Positions 46,235 through 60,091 of a DNA stretch of 64,000 nt are shown here, piece after piece. Below the pieces are notes generated by a model that had not been told where the DNA came from, made no database searches, and was given only the letters and a program-made list of their open reading frames with translations. Position numbers and translations under genes: made by a program. Each line of letters opens with the position of its first letter. Position 1 is the first letter of the stretch. The stretch covers positions 1,488,001-1,552,000 of the forward strand of contig NC_134976.1 of assembly GCF_965638725.1 (NCBI RefSeq), read 5' to 3'. This DNA comes from Aptenodytes patagonicus (Eukaryota > Chordata > Aves > Sphenisciformes > Spheniscidae).

Positions 46235-49200
46235 TGGCCCTCGCCTTCCCTTGGCAGCCCTTCCACAGCCCCACAGACAGTGGGGCTCCGGGCTCGCCAG
46301 CCAGCTCAGGGTGCCGACGTTGTTGCCTGCTCGCTGTCTGCGCCGCCTCCAGAGCCTAGCTCCGAAATTGCGAACGTCCAGCGACTGCTGCCACACGAAA
46401 GGAGCGAGGGCTGCCAGGTGTGGCTGGCCCTCGCCTTCCCTTGGCAGCCCTTCCACAGCCCCACAGACAGTGGGGCTCCGGGCTCGCCAGCCAGCTCAGG
46501 GTGCCGACGTTGTTGCCTGCTCGCTGTCTGCGCCGCCTCCAGAGCCCAGCTCCGAAATTGCGAACGTCCAGCGACTGCTGCCACACGAAAGGAGCGAGGG
46601 CTGCCAGGTGTGGCTGGCCCTCGCCTTCCCTTGGCAGCCCTTCCACAGCCCCACAGACAGTGGGGCTCCGGGCTCGCCAGCCAGCTCAGGGTGCCGACGT
46701 TGTTGCCTGCTCGCTGTCTGCGCCGCCTCCAGAGCCCACCTTGGAAATTGCGAACGTCCAGCGACTGCTGCCACACGAAAGGAGCGAGGGCTGCCAGGTG
46801 TGGCTGGCCCTCGCCTTCCCTTGGCAGCCCTTCCACAGCCCCACAGACAGTGGGGCTCCGGGCTCGCCAGCCAGCTCAGGGTGCCGACGTTGTTGCCTGC
46901 TCGCTGTCTGCGCCGCCTCCAGAGCCCAGCTCCGAAATTGCGAACGTCCAGCTCCGAAATTGCGAACGTCCAGCGACTGCTGCCACACGAAAGGAGCGAG
47001 GGCTGCCAGGTGTGGCTGGCCCTCGCCTTCCCTTGGCAGCCCTTCCACAGCCCCACAGACAGTGGGGCTCCGGGCTCGCCAGCCAGCTCAGGGTGCCGAC
47101 GTTGTTGCCTGCTCGCTGTCTGCGCCGCCTCCAGAGCCCAGCTCCGAAATTGCGAACGTCCAGCGACTGCTGCCACACGAAAGGAGCGAGGGCTGCCAGG
47201 TGTGGCTGGCCCTCGCCTTCCCTTGGCAGCCCTTCCACAGCCCCACAGACAGTGGGGCTCCGGGCTCGCCAGCCAGCTCAGGGTACCGACGTTGTTGCCT
47301 GCTCGCTGTCTGCGCCGCCTCCAGAGCCCAGCTCCGAAATTGCGAACGTCCAGCGACTGCTGCCACACGAAAGGAGCGAGGGCTGCCAGGTGTGGCTGGC
47401 CCTCGCCTTCCCTTGGCATCCCTTCCACAGCCCCACAGACAGTGGGGCTCCGGGCTCGCCAGCCAGCTCAGGGTGCCGACGTTGTTGCCTGCTCGCTGTC
47501 TGCGCCGCCTCCAGAGCCCACCTTGGAAATTGCGAACGTCCAGCGACTGCTGCCACACGAAAGGAGCGAGGGCTGCCAGGTGTGGCTGGCCCTCGCCTTC
47601 CCTTGGCAGCCCTTCCACAGCCCCACAGACAGTGGGGCTCCGGGCTCGCCAGCCAGCTCAGGGTGCCGACGTTGTTGCCTGCTCGCTGTCTGCGCCGCCT
47701 CCAGAGCCCAGCTCCGAAATTGCGAACGTCCAGCGACTGCTGCCACACGAAAGGAGCGAGGGCTGCCAGGTGTGGCTGGCCCTCGCCTTCCCTTGGCAGC
47801 CCTTCCACAGCCCCACAGACAGTGGGGCTCCGGGCTCGCCAGCCAGCTCAGGGTGCCGACGTTGTTGCCTGCTCGCTGTCTGCGCCGCCTCCAGAGCCCA
47901 GCTCCGAAATTGCGAACGTCCAGCGACTGCTGCCACACGAAAGGAGCGAGGGCTGCCAGGTGTGGCTGGCCCTCACCTTCCCTTGGCAGCCCTTCCACAG
48001 CCCCACAGACAGTGGGGCTCCGGGCTCGCCAGCCAGCTCAGGGTGCCGACGTTGTTGCCTGCTCGCTGTCTGCGCCGCCTCCAGAGCCCAGCTCCGAAAT
48101 TGCGAACGTCCAGTGACTGCTGCCACACGAAAGGAGCGAGGGCTGCCAGGTGTGGCTGGCCCTCGCCTTCCCTTGGCAGCCCTTCCACAGCCCCACAGAC
48201 AGTGGGGCTCCGGGCTCGCCAGCCAGCTCAGGGTGCCGACGTTGTTGCCTGCTCGCTGTCTGCGCCGCCTCCAGAGCCCAGCTCCGAAATTGCGAACGTC
48301 CAGCGACTGCTGCCACACGAAAGGAGCGAGGGCTGCCAGGTGTGGCTGGCCCTCGCCTTCCCTTGGCAGCCCTTCCACAGCCCCACAGACAGTGGGGCTC
48401 CGGGCTCGCCAGCCAGCTCAGGGTGCCGACGTTGTTGCCTGCTCGCTGTCTGCGCCGCCTCCAGAGCCCAGCTCCGAAATTGCGAACGTCCAGCGACTGC
48501 TGCCACACGAAAGGAGCGAGGGCTGCCAGGTGTGGCTGGCCCTCGCCTTCCCTTGGCAGCCCTTCCACAGCCCCACAGACAGTGGGGCTCCGGGCTCGCC
48601 AGCCAGCTCAGGGTGCCGACGTTGTTGCCTGCTCGCTGTCTGCGCCGCCTCCAGAGCCCAGCTCCGAAATTGCGAACGTCCAGCGACTGCTGCCACACGA
48701 AAGGAGCGAGGGCTGCCAGGTGTGGCTGGCCCTCGCCTTCCCTTGGCAGCCCTTCCACAGCCCCACAGACAGTGGGGGCTCCGGGCTCGCCAGCCAGCTC
48801 AGGGTGCCGACGTTGTTGCCTGCTCGCTGTCTGCGCCGCCTCCAGAGCCCAGCTCCGAAATTGCGAACGTCCAGCGACTGCTGCCACACGAAAGGAGCGA
48901 GGGCTGCCAGGTGTGGCTGGCCCTCGCCTTCCCTTGGCAGCCCTTCCACAGCCCCACAGACAGTGGGGCTCCAGGCTCGCCAGCCAGCTCAGGGTGCCGA
49001 CGTTGTTGCCTGCTCGCTGTCTGCGCCGCCTCCAGAGCCCACCTTGGAAATTGCGAACGTCCAGCGACTGCTGCCACACGAAAGGAGCGAGGGCTGCCAG
49101 GTGTGGCTGGCCCTCGCCTTCCCTTGGCAGCCCTTCCACAGCCCCACAGACAGTGGGGCTCCGGGCTCGCCAGCCAGCTCAGGGTGCCGACGTTGTTGCC

Positions 49201-52200
49201 TGCTCGCTGTCTGCGCCGCCTCCAGAGCCCAGCTCCGAAATTGCGAACGTCCAGTGACTGCTGCCACACGAAAGGAGCGAGGGCTGCCAGGTGTGGCTGG
49301 CCCTCGCCTTCCCTTGGCAGCCCTTCCACAGCCCCACCGACAGTGGGGCTCCGGGCTCGCCAGCCAGCTCAGGGTGCCGACGTTGTTGCCTGCTCGCTGT
49401 CTGCGCCGCCTACAGAGCCCAGCTCCGAAATTGCGAACGTCCAGCGACTGCTGCCACACGAAAGGAGCGAGGGCTGCCAGGTGTGGCTGGCCCTCGCCTT
49501 CCCTTGGCAGCCCTTCCACAGCCCCACAGACAGTGGGGCTCCGGGCTCGCCAGCCAGCTCAGGGTGCCGATGTTGTTGCCTGCTCGCTGCCTGCGCCGCC
49601 TCCAGAGCCCAGCTCCGAAATTGCGAACGTCCAGCGACTGCTGCCACACGAAAGGAGCGAGGGCTGCCAGGTGTGGCTGGCCCTCGCCTTCCCTTGGCAG
49701 CCCTTCCACAGCCCCACAGAGAGTGGGGCTCCGGGCTCGCCAGCCAGCTCAGGGTGCCGACGTTGTTGCCTGCTCGCTGCCTGCGCCGCCTCCAGAGCCC
49801 AGCTCCGAAATTGCGAACGTCCAGCGACTGCTGCCACACGAAAGGAGCGAGGGCTGCCAGGTGTGGCTGGCCCTCGCCTTCCCTTGGCAGCCCTTCCACA
49901 GCCCCACAGACAGTGGGGCTCCGGGCTCGCCAGCCAGCTCAGGGTGCCGACGTTGTTGCCTGCTCGCTGTCTGCGCCGCCTCCAGAGCCCAGCTCCGAAA
50001 TTGCGAACGTCCAGCGACTGCTGCCACACGAAAGGAGCGAGGGCTGCCAGGTGTGGCTGGCCCTCGCCTTCCCTTGGCAGCCCTTCCACAGCCCCACAGA
50101 CAGTGGGGCTCCGGGCTCGCCAGCCAGCTCAGGGTGCCGACGTTGTTGCCTGCTCGCTGTCTGCGCCGCCTCCAGAGCCCAGCTCCGAAATTGCGAACGT
50201 CAGTGACTGCTGCCACACGAAAGGAGCGAGGGCTGCCAGGTGTGGCTGGCCCTCGCCTTCCCTTGGCAGCCCTTCCACAGCCCCACAGAGAGTGGGGCTC
50301 CGGGCTCGCCAGCCAGCTCAGGGTGCCGACGTTGTTGCCTGCTCGCTGTCTGCGCCGCCTCCAGAGCCCACCTTGGAAATTGCGAACGTCCAGCGACTGC
50401 TGCCACACGAAAGGAGCGAGGGCTGCCAGGTGTGGCTGGCCCTCGCCTTCCCTTGGCAGCCCTTCCACAGCCCCACAGACAGTGGGGCTCCGGGCTCGCC
50501 AGCCAGCTCAGGGTGCCGACGTTGTTGCCTGCTCGCTGTCTGCGCCGCCTCCAGAGCCCAGCTCCGAAATTGCGAACGTCCAGCGACTGCTGCCACACGA
50601 AAGGAGCGAGGGCTGCCAGGTGTGGCTGGCCCTCGCCTTCCCTTGGCAGCCCTTCCACAGCCCCACAGACAGTGGGGCTCCGGGCTCGCCAGCCAGCTCA
50701 GGGTGCCGACGTTGTTGCCTGCTCGCTGTCTGCGCCGCCTCCAGAGCCCAGCTCCGAAATTGCGAACGTCCAGCGACTGCTGCCACACGAAAGGAGCGAG
50801 GGCTGCCAGGTGTGGCTGGCCCTCGCCTTCCCTTGGCAGCCCTTCCACAGCCCCACAGACAGTGGGGCTCCGGGCTCGCCAGCCAGCTCAGGGTGCCGAC
50901 GTTGTTGCCTGCTCGCTGTCTGCGCCGCCTCCAGAGCCCAGCTCCGAAATTGCGAACGTCCAGCGACTGCTGCCACACGAAAGGAGCGAGGGCTGCCAGG
51001 TGTGGCTGGCCCTCGCCTTCCCTTGGCAGCCCTTCCACAGCCCCACAGACAGTGGGGCTCCGGGCTCGCCAGCCAGCTCAGGGTGCCGACGTTGTTGCCT
51101 GCTCGCTGTCTGCGCCGCCTCCAGAGCCCAGCTCCGAAATTGCGAACGTCCAGCGACTGCTGCCACACGAAAGGAGCGAGGGCTGCCAGGTGTGGCTGGC
51201 CCTCGCCTTCCCTTGGCAGCCCTTCCACAGCCCCACAGACAGTGGGGCTCCGGGCTCGCCAGCCAGCTCCGGGTGCCGACGTTGTTGCCTGCTCGCTGTC
51301 TGCGCCGCCTCCAGAGCCCAGCTCCGAAATTGCGAACGTCCAGCGACTGCTGCCACACGAAAGGAGCGAGGGCTGCCAGGTGTGGCTGGCCCTCGCCTTC
51401 CCTTGGCAGCCCCTTCCACAGCCCCACAGACAGTGGGGCTCCGGGCTCGCCAGCCAGCTCAGGGTGCCGACGTTGTTGCCTGCTCGCTGTCTGCGCCGCC
51501 TCCAGAGCCCAGCTCCGAAATTGCGAACGTCCAGCGACTGCTGCCACACGAAAGGAGCGAGGGCTGCCAGGTGTGGCTGGCCCTCGCCTTCCCTTGGCAG
51601 CCCTTCCACAGCCCCACAGACAGTGGGGCTCCGGGCTCGCCAGCCAGCTCAGGGTGCCGACGTTGTTGCCTGCTCGCTGTCTGCGCCGCCTCCAGAGCCC
51701 AGCTCCGAAATTGCGAACGTCCAGCGACTGCTGCCACACGAAAGGAGCGAGGGCTGCCAGGTGTGGCTGGCCCTCGCCTTCCCTTGGCAGCCCTTCCACA
51801 GCCCCACAGACAGTGGGGCTCCGGGCTCGCCAGCCAGCTCAGGGTGCCGACGTTGTTGCCTGCTCGCTGTCTGCGCCGCCTCCAGAGCCCAGCTCCGAAA
51901 TTGCGAACGTCCAGCGACTGCTGCCACACGAAAGGAGCGAGGGCTGTCAGGTGTGGCTGGCCCTCGCCTTCCCTTGGCAGCCCTTCCACAGCCCCACAGA
52001 CAGTGGGGCTCCGGGCTCGCCAGCCAGCTCAGGGTGCCGACGTTGTTGCCTGCTCGCTGTCTGCGCCGCCTCCAGAGTCCACCTTGGAAATTGCGAACGT
52101 CCAGCGACTGCTGCCACACGAAAGGAGCGAGGGCTGCCAGGTGTGGCTGGCCCTCGCCTTCCCTTGGCAGCCCTTCCACAGCCCCACAGACAGTGGGGCT

Positions 52201-55200
52201 CCGGGCTCGCCAGCCAGCTCAGGGTGCCGACGTTGTTGCCTGCTCGCTGTCTGCGCCGCCTCCAGAGCCCAGCTCCGAAATTGCGAACGTCCAGCGACTG
52301 CTGCCACACGAAAGGAGCGAGGGCTGCCAGGTGTGGCTGGCCCTCGCCTTCCCTTGGCAGCCCTTCCACAGCCCCACAGACAGTGGGGCTCCGGGCTCGC
52401 CAGCCAGCTCAGGGTGCCGACGTTGTTGCCTGCTCGCTGTCTGCGCCGCCTCCAGAGCCCAGCTCCGAAATTGCGAACGTCCAGCGACTGCTGCCACACG
52501 AAAGGAGCGAGGGCTGCCAGGTGTGGCTGGCCCTCGCCTTCCCTTGGCATCCCTTCCACAGCCCCACAGACAGTGGGGCTCCGGGCTCGCCAGCCAGCTC
52601 AGGGTGCCGACGTTGTTGCCTGCTCGCTGTCTGCGCCGCCTCCAGAGCCCAGCTCCGAAATTGCGAACGTCCAGCGACTGCTGCCACACGAAAGGAGCGA
52701 GGGCTGCCAGGTGTGGCTGGCCCTCGCCTTCCCTTGGCAGCCCTTCCACAGCCCCACAGACAGTGGGGCTCCGGGCTCGCCAGCCAGCTCAGGGTGCCGA
52801 CGTTGTTGCCTGCTCGCTGTCTGCGCCGCCTCCAGAGCCCAGCTCCGAAATTGCGAACGTCCAGCGACTGCTGCCACACGAAAGGAGCGAGGGCTGCCAG
52901 GTGTGGCTGGCCCTCGCCTTCCCTTGGCATCCCTTCCACAGCCCCACAGACAGTGGGGCTCCGGGCTCGCCAGCCAGCTCAGGGTGCCGACGTTGTTGCC
53001 TGCTCGCTGTCTGCGCCGCCTCCAGAGCCCAGCTCCGAAATTGCGAACGTCCAGCGACTGCTGCCACACGAAAGGAGCGAGGGCTGCCAGGTGTGGCTGG
53101 CCCTCGCCTTCCCTTGGCAGCCCTTCCACAGCCCCACAGACAGTGGGGCTCCGGGCTCGCCAGCCAGCTCAGGGTGCCGACGTTGTTGCCTGCTCGCTGT
53201 CTGCGCTGCCTCCAGAGCCCAGCTCCGAAATTGCGAACGTCCAGCGACTGCTGCCACACGAAAGGAGCGAGGGCTGCCAGGTGTGGCTGGCCCTCGCCTT
53301 CCCTTGGCAGCCCTTCCACAGCCCCACAGACAGTGGGGCTCCGGGCTCGCCAGCCAGCTCAGGGTGCCGACGTTGTTGCCTGCTCGCTGTCTGCGCCGCC
53401 TCCAGAGCCCAGCTCCGAAATTGCGAACGTCCAGCGACTGCTGCCACACGAAAGGAGCGAGGGCTGCCAGGTGTGGCTGGCCCTCGCCTTCCCTTGGCAG
53501 CCCTTCCACAGCCCCACAGACAGTGGGGCTCCGGGCTCGCCAGCCAGCTCAGGGTGCCGACGTTGTTGCCTGCTCGCTGTCTGCGCCGCCTCCAGAGCCC
53601 AGCTCCGAAATTGCGAACGTCCAGCGACTGCTGCCACACGAAAGGAGCGAGGGCTGCCAGGTGTGGCTGGCCCTCGCCTTCCCTTGGCAGCCCTTCCACA
53701 GCCCCACAGACAGTGGGGCTCCGGGCTCGCCAGCCAGCTCAGGGTGCCGACGTTGTTGCCTGCTCGCTGTCTGCGCCGCCTCCAGAGCCCAGCTCCGAAA
53801 TTGCGAACGTCCAGCGACTGCTGCCACACGAAAGGAGCGAGGGCTGCCAGGTGTGGCTGGCCCTCGCCTTCCCTTGGCAGCCCTTCCACAGCCCCACAGA
53901 CAGTGGGGCTCCGGGCTCGCCAGCCAGCTCAGGGTGCCGACATTGTTGCCTGCTCGCTGTCTGCGCCGCCTCCAGAGCCCAGCTCCGAAATTGCGAACGT
54001 CCAGCGACTGCTGCCACACGAAAGGAGCGAGGGCTGCCAGGTGTGGCTGGCCCTCGCCTTCCCTTGGCAGCCCTTCCACAGCCCCACAGACAGTGGGGCT
54101 CCGGGCTCGCCAGCCAGCTCAGGGTGCCGACGTTGTTGCCTGCTCGCTGTCTGCGCCGCCTCCAGAGCCCAGCTCCGAAATTGCGAACGTCCAGCGACTG
54201 CTGCCACACGAAAGGAGCGAGGGCTGCCAGGTGTGGCTGGCCCTCGCCTTCCCTTGGCAGCCCTTCCACAGCCCCACAGACAGTGGGGCTCCGGGCTCGC
54301 CAGCCAGCTCAGGGTGCCGACGTTGTTGCCTGCTCGCTGTCTGCGCCGCCTCCAGAGCCCAGCTCCGAAATTGCGAACGTCCAGCGACTGCTGCCACACG
54401 AAAGGAGCGAGGGCTGCCAGGTGTGGCTGGCCCTCGCCTTCCCTTGGCAGCCCTTCCACAGCCCCACAGACAGTGGGGCTCCGGGCTCGCCAGCCAGCTC
54501 AGGGTGCCGACGTTGTTGCCTGCTCGCTGTCTGCGCCGCCTCCAGAGCCCAGCTCCGAAATTGCGAACGTCCAGCGACTGCTGCCACACGAAAGGAGCGA
54601 GGGCTGCCAGGTGTGGCTGGCCCTCGCCTTCCCTTGGCAGCCCTTCCACAGCCCCACAGACAGTGGGGCTCCGGCTCCCCAGCCAGCTCAGGGTGCCGAC
54701 GTTGTTGCCTGCTCGCTGTCTGCGCCGCCTCCAGAGCCCAGCTCCGAAATTGCGAACGTCCAGCGACTGCTGCCACACGAAAGGAGCGAGGGCTGCCAGG
54801 TGTGGCTGGCCCTCGCCTTCCCTTGGCAGCCCTTCCACAGCCCCACAGACAGTGGGGCTCCGGGCTCGCCAGCCAGCTCAGGGTGCCGACGTTGTTGCCT
54901 GCTCGCTGTCTGCGCCGCCTCCAGAGCCCAGCTCCGAAATTGCGAACGTCCAGCGACTGCTGCCACACGAAAGGAGCGAGGGCTGCCAGGTGTGGCTGGC
55001 CCTCGCCTTCCCTTGGCAGCCCTTCCACAGCCCCACAGACAGTGGGGCTCCGGGCTCGCCAGCCAGCTCAGGGTGCCGACGTTGTTGCCTGCTCGCTGTC
55101 TGCGCCGCCTCCAGAGCCCAGCTCCGAAATTGCGAACGTCCAGCGACTGCTGCCACACGAAAGGAGCGAGGGCTGCCAGGTGTGGCTGGCCCTCGCCTTC

Positions 55201-58200
55201 CCTTGGCAGCCCTTCCACAGCCCCACAGCCAGTGGGGCTCCGGGCTCGCCAGCCAGCTCAGGGTGCCGACGTTGTTGCCTGCTCGCTGTCTGCGCCGCCT
55301 CCAGAGCCCACCTTCGGAAAATTGCGAACGTCCAGCGACTGCTGCCACACGAAAGGAGCGAGGGCTGCCAGGTGTGGCTGGCCCTCGCCTTCCCTTGGCA
55401 GCCCTTCCACAGCCCCACAGACAGTGGGGCTCCGGGCTCGCCAGCCAGCTCAGGGTGCCGACGTTGTTGCCTGCTCGCTGTCTGCGCCGCCTCCAGAGCC
55501 CAGCTCCGAAATTGCGAACGTCCAGTGACTGCTGCCACACGAAAGGAGCGAGGGCTGCCAGGTGTGGCTGGCCCTCGCCTTCCCTTGGCAGCCCTTCCAC
55601 AGCCCCACAGACAGTGGGGCTCCGGGCTCGCCAGCCAGCTCAGGGTGCCGACGTTGTTGCCTGCTCGCTGTCTGCGCCGCCTCCAGAGCCCAGCTCCGAA
55701 ATTGCGAACGTCCAGCGACTGCTGCCACACGAAAGGAGCGAGGGCTGCCAGGTGTGGCTGGCCCTCGCCTTTCCTTGGCAGCCCTTCCACAGCCCCACAG
55801 ACAGTGGGGCTCCGGGCTCGCCAGCCAGCTCAGGGTGCCGACGTTGTTGCCTGCTCGCTGTCTGCGCCGCCTCCAGAGCCCAGCTCCGAAATTGCGAACG
55901 TCCAGCGACTGCTGCCACACGAAAGGAGCGAGGGCTGCCAGGTGTGGCTGGCCCTCGCCTTCCCTTGGCAGCCCTTCCACAGCCCCACAGACAGTGGGGC
56001 TCCGGGCTCGCCAGCCAGCTCAGGGTGCCGACGTTGTTGCCTGCTCGCTGTCTGCGCCGCCTCCAGAGCCCAGCTCCGAAATTGCGAACGTCCAGCGACT
56101 GCTGCCACACGAAAGGAGCGAGGGCTGCCAGGTGTGGCTGGCCCTCGCCTTCCCTTGGCAGCCCTTCCACAGCCCCACAGACAGTGGGGCTCCGGGCTCG
56201 CCAGCCAGCTCAGGGTGCCGACGTTGTTGCCTGCTCGCTGTCTGCGCCGCCTCCAGAGCCCAGCTCCGAAATTGCGAACGTCCAGCGACTGCTGCCACAC
56301 GAAAGGAGCGAGGGCTGCCAGGTGTGGCTGGCCCTCGCCTTCCCTTGGCAGCCCTTCCACAGCCCCACAGACAGTGGGGCTCCGGGCTCGCCAGCCAGCT
56401 CAGGGTGCCGACGTTGTTGCCTGCTCGCTGTCTGCGCCGCCTCCAGAGCCCAGCTCCGAAATTGCGAACGTCCAGCGACTGCTGCCACACGAAAGGAGCG
56501 AGGGCTGCCAGGTGTGGCTGGCCCTCGCCTTCCCTTGGCAGCCCTTCCACAGCCCCACAGACAGTGGGGCTCCGGGCTCGCCAGCCAGCTCAGGGTGCCG
56601 ACGTTGTTGCCTGCTCGCTGTCTGCGCCGCCTCCAGAGCCCAGCTCCGAAATTGCGAACGTCCAGCGACTGCTGCCACATGAAAGGAGCGAGGGCTGCCA
56701 GGTGTGGCTGGCCCTCGCCTTCCCTTGGCAGCCCTTCCACAGCCCCACAGACAGTGGGGCTCCGGGCTCGCCAGCCAGCTCAGGGTGCCGACGTTGTTGC
56801 CTGCTCGCTGTCTGCGCCGCCTCCAGAGCCCAGCTCCGAAATTGCGAACGTCCAGCGACTGCTGCCACACGAAAGGAGCGAGAGCTGCCAGGTGTGGCTG
56901 GCCCTCGCCTTCCCTTGGCAGCCCTTCCACAGCCCCACAGACAGTGGGGCTCCGGGCTCGCCAGCCAGCTCAGGGTGCCGACGTTGTTGCCTGCTCGCTG
57001 TCTGCGCCGCCTCCAGAGCCCAGCTCCGAAATTGCGAACGTCCAGCGACTGCTGCCACACGAAAGGAGCGAGGGCTGCCAGGTGTGGCTGGCCCTCGCCT
57101 TCCCTTGGCAGCCCTTCCACAGCCCCACAGACAGTGGGGCTCCGGGCTCGCCAGCCAGCTCAGGGTGCCGACGTTGTTGCCTGCTCGCTGTCTGCGCCGC
57201 CTCCAGAGCCCAGCTCCGAAATTGCGAACGTCCAGCGACTGCTGCCACACGAAAGGAGCGAGGGCTGCCAGGTGTGGCTGGCCCTCGCCTTCCCTTGGCA
57301 GCCCTTCCACAGCCCCACAGACAGTGGGGCTCCGGGCTCGCCAGCCAGCTCAGGGTGCCGACGTTGTTGCCTGCTCGCTGTCTGCGCCGCCTCCGGAGCC
57401 CACCTTGGAAATTGCGAACGTCCAGCGACTGCTGCCACACGAAAGGAGCGAGGGCTGCCAGGTGTGGCTGGCCCTCACCTTCCCTTGGCAGCCCTTCCAC
57501 AGCCCCACAGACAGTGGGGCTCCGGGCTCGCCAGCCAGCTCAGGGTGCCGACGTTGTTGCCTGCTCGCTGTCTGCGCCGCCTCCGGAGCCCACCTTGGAA
57601 ATTGCGAACGTCCAGCGACTGCTGCCACACGAAAGGAGCGAGGGCTGCCAGGTGTGGCTGGCCCTCGCCTTCCCTTGGCAGCCCTTCCACAGCCCCACAG
57701 ACAGTGGGGCTCCGGGCTCGCCAGCCAGCTCAGGGTGCCGACGTTGTTGCCTGCTCGCTGTCTGCGCCGCCTCCAGAGCCCAGCTCCGAAATTGCGAACG
57801 TCCAGCGACTGCTGCCACACGAAAGGAGCGAGGGCTGCCAGGTGTGGCTGGCCCTCGCCTTCCCTTGGCAGCCCTTCCACAGCCCCACAGACAGTGGGGC
57901 TCCGGGCTCGCCAGCCAGCTCAGGGTGCCGACGTTGTTGCCTGCTCGCTGTCTGCGCCGCCTCCAGAGCCCAGCTCCGAAATTGCGAACGTCCAGCGACT
58001 GCTGCCACACGAAAGGAGCGAGGGCTGCCAGGTGTGGCTGGCCCTCGCCTTCCCTTGGCAGCCCTTCCACAGCCCCACAGACAGTGGGGCTCCGGGCTCG
58101 CCAGCCAGCTCAGGGTGCCGACGTTGTTGCCTGCTCGCTGTCTGCGCCGCCTCCAGAGCCCAGCTCCGAAATTGCGAACGTCCAGCGACTGCTGCCACAC

Positions 58201-59891
58201 GAAAGGAGCGAGGGCTGCCAGGTGTGGCTGGCCCTCGCCTTCCCTTGGCAGCCCTTCCACAGCCCCACAGCCAGTGGGGCTCCGGGCTCGCCAGCCAGCT
58301 CAGGGTGCCGACGTTGTTGCCTGCTCGCTGTCTGCGCCGCCTCCAGAGCCCACCTCCGGAAATTGCGAACGTCCAGCGACTGCTGCCACACGAAAGGAGC
58401 GAGGGCTGCCAGGTGTGGCTGGCCCTCGCCTTCCCTTGGCAGCCCTTCCACAGCCCCACAGACAGTGGGGCTCCGGGCTCGCCAGCCAGCTCAGGGTGCC
58501 GACGTTGTTGCCTGCTCGCTGTCTGCGCCGCCTCCAGAGCCCAGCTCCGAAATTGCGAACGTCCAGTGACTGCTGCCACACGAAAGGAGCGAGGGCTGCC
58601 AGGTGTGGCTGGCCCTCGCCTTCCCTTGGCAGCCCTTCCACAGCCCCACAGACAGTGGGGCTCCGGGCTCGCCAGCCAGCTCAGGGTGCCGACGTTGTTG
58701 CCTGCTCGCTGCCTGCGCCGCCTCCAGAGCCCAGCTCCGAAATTGCGAACGTCCAGCGACTGCTGCCACACGAAAGGAGCGAGGGCTGCCAGGTGTGGCT
58801 GGCCCTCGCCTTCCCTTGGCAGCCCTTCCACAGCCCCACAGACAGTGGGGCTCCGGGCTCGCCAGCCAGCTCAGGGTGCCGACGTTGTTGCCTGCTCGCT
58901 GTCTGCGCCGCCTCCAGAGCCCAGCTCCGAAATTGCGAACGTCCAGCGACTGCTGCCACACGAAAGGAGCGAGGGCTGCCAGGTGTGGCTGGCCCTCGCC
59001 TTTCCCTTGGCAGCCCTTCCACAGCCCCACAGACAGTGGGGCTCCGGGCTCGCCAGCCAGCTCAGGGTGCCGACGTTGTTGCCTGCTCGCTGTCTGCGCC
59101 GCCTCCAGAGCCCAGCTCTGAAATTGCGAACGTCCAGCGACTGCTGCCACACGAAAGGAGCGAGGGCTGCCAGGTGTGGCTGGCCCTCGCCTTCCCTTGG
59201 CAGCCCTTCCACAGCCCCACAGACAGTGGGGCTCCGGGCTCGCCAGCCAGCTCAGGGTGCCGACGTTGTTGCCTGCTCGCTGTCTGCGCCGCCTCCAGAG
59301 CCCAGCTCCGAAATTGCGAACGTCCAGCGACTGCTGCCACACGAAAGGAGCGAGGGCTGCCAGGTGTGGCTGGCCCTCGCCTTCCCTTGGCAGCCCTTCC
59401 ACAGCCCCACAGACAGTGGGGCTCCGGGCTCGCCAGCCAGCTCAGGGTGCCGACGTTGTTGCCTGCTCGCTGTCTGCGCCGCCTCCAGAGCCCAGCTCCG
59501 AAATTGCGAACGTCCAGTGACTGCTGCCACACGAAAGGAGCGAGGGCTGCCAGGTGTGGCTGGCCCTCGCCTTCCCTTGGCAGCCCTTCCACAGCCCCAC
59601 AGACAGTGGGGCTCCGGGCTCGCCAGCCAGCTCAGGGTGCCGACGTTGTTGCCTGCTCGCTGTCTGCGCCGCCTCCAGAGCCCACCTTGGAAATTGCGAA
59701 CGTCCAGCGACTGCTGCCACACGAAAGGAGCGAGGGCTGCCAGGTGTGGCTGGCCCTCGCCTTCCCTTGGCAGCCCTTCCACAGCCCCACAGACAGTGGG
59801 GCTCCGGGCTTGCCAGCCAGCTCAGGGTGCCGACGTTGTTGCCTGCTCGCTGTCTGCGCCGCCTCCAGAGCCCAGCTCCGAAATTGCGAAC
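46235..59891 (+). repeat. 190-bp satellite array, about 72 units
   Basis: Head-to-tail units of 190 bases starting TGGCCCTCGCCTTCCCTTGG and containing CTCCGGGCTCGCCAGCCAGC, GGTGCCGACGTTGTTGCC and CACACGAAAGGAGCGAGG. Most units differ by one or two bases. Two main subtypes differ at AGCCCAGCTCCGAAATTGCG versus AGCCCACCTTGGAAATTGCG; the second occurs in about eight units (46737, 47517, 49037, 50369, 52079, 57400, 57590 and 59690). Irregularities include a 22-base duplication near 46950, a deletion near 54672, and single-base indels near 48776, 51411, 50203 and 59000. The consensus has no stop in any plus frame, which creates apparent frames of up to thousands of codons. Confidence 0.98.
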
Positions 59892-60091
59892 NNNNNNNNN
59901 NNNNNNNNNNNNNNNNNNNNNNNNNNNNNNNNNNNNNNNNNNNNNNNNNNNNNNNNNNNNNNNNNNNNNNNNNNNNNNNNNNNNNNNNNNNNNNNNNNNN
60001 NNNNNNNNNNNNNNNNNNNNNNNNNNNNNNNNNNNNNNNNNNNNNNNNNNNNNNNNNNNNNNNNNNNNNNNNNNNNNNNNNNNNNNNNNNN
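59892..60091. other. Assembly gap, 200 N, between two satellite arrays
   Basis: Exactly 200 N, a placeholder of unknown real length. Satellite orientation and subfamily change across it. Confidence 0.99.

Noticed and set aside
46235..59891. CENP-B box in the satellite
   Set aside because: I looked for the TTCG....A..CGGG pattern on both strands of the consensus unit and found no acceptable match.
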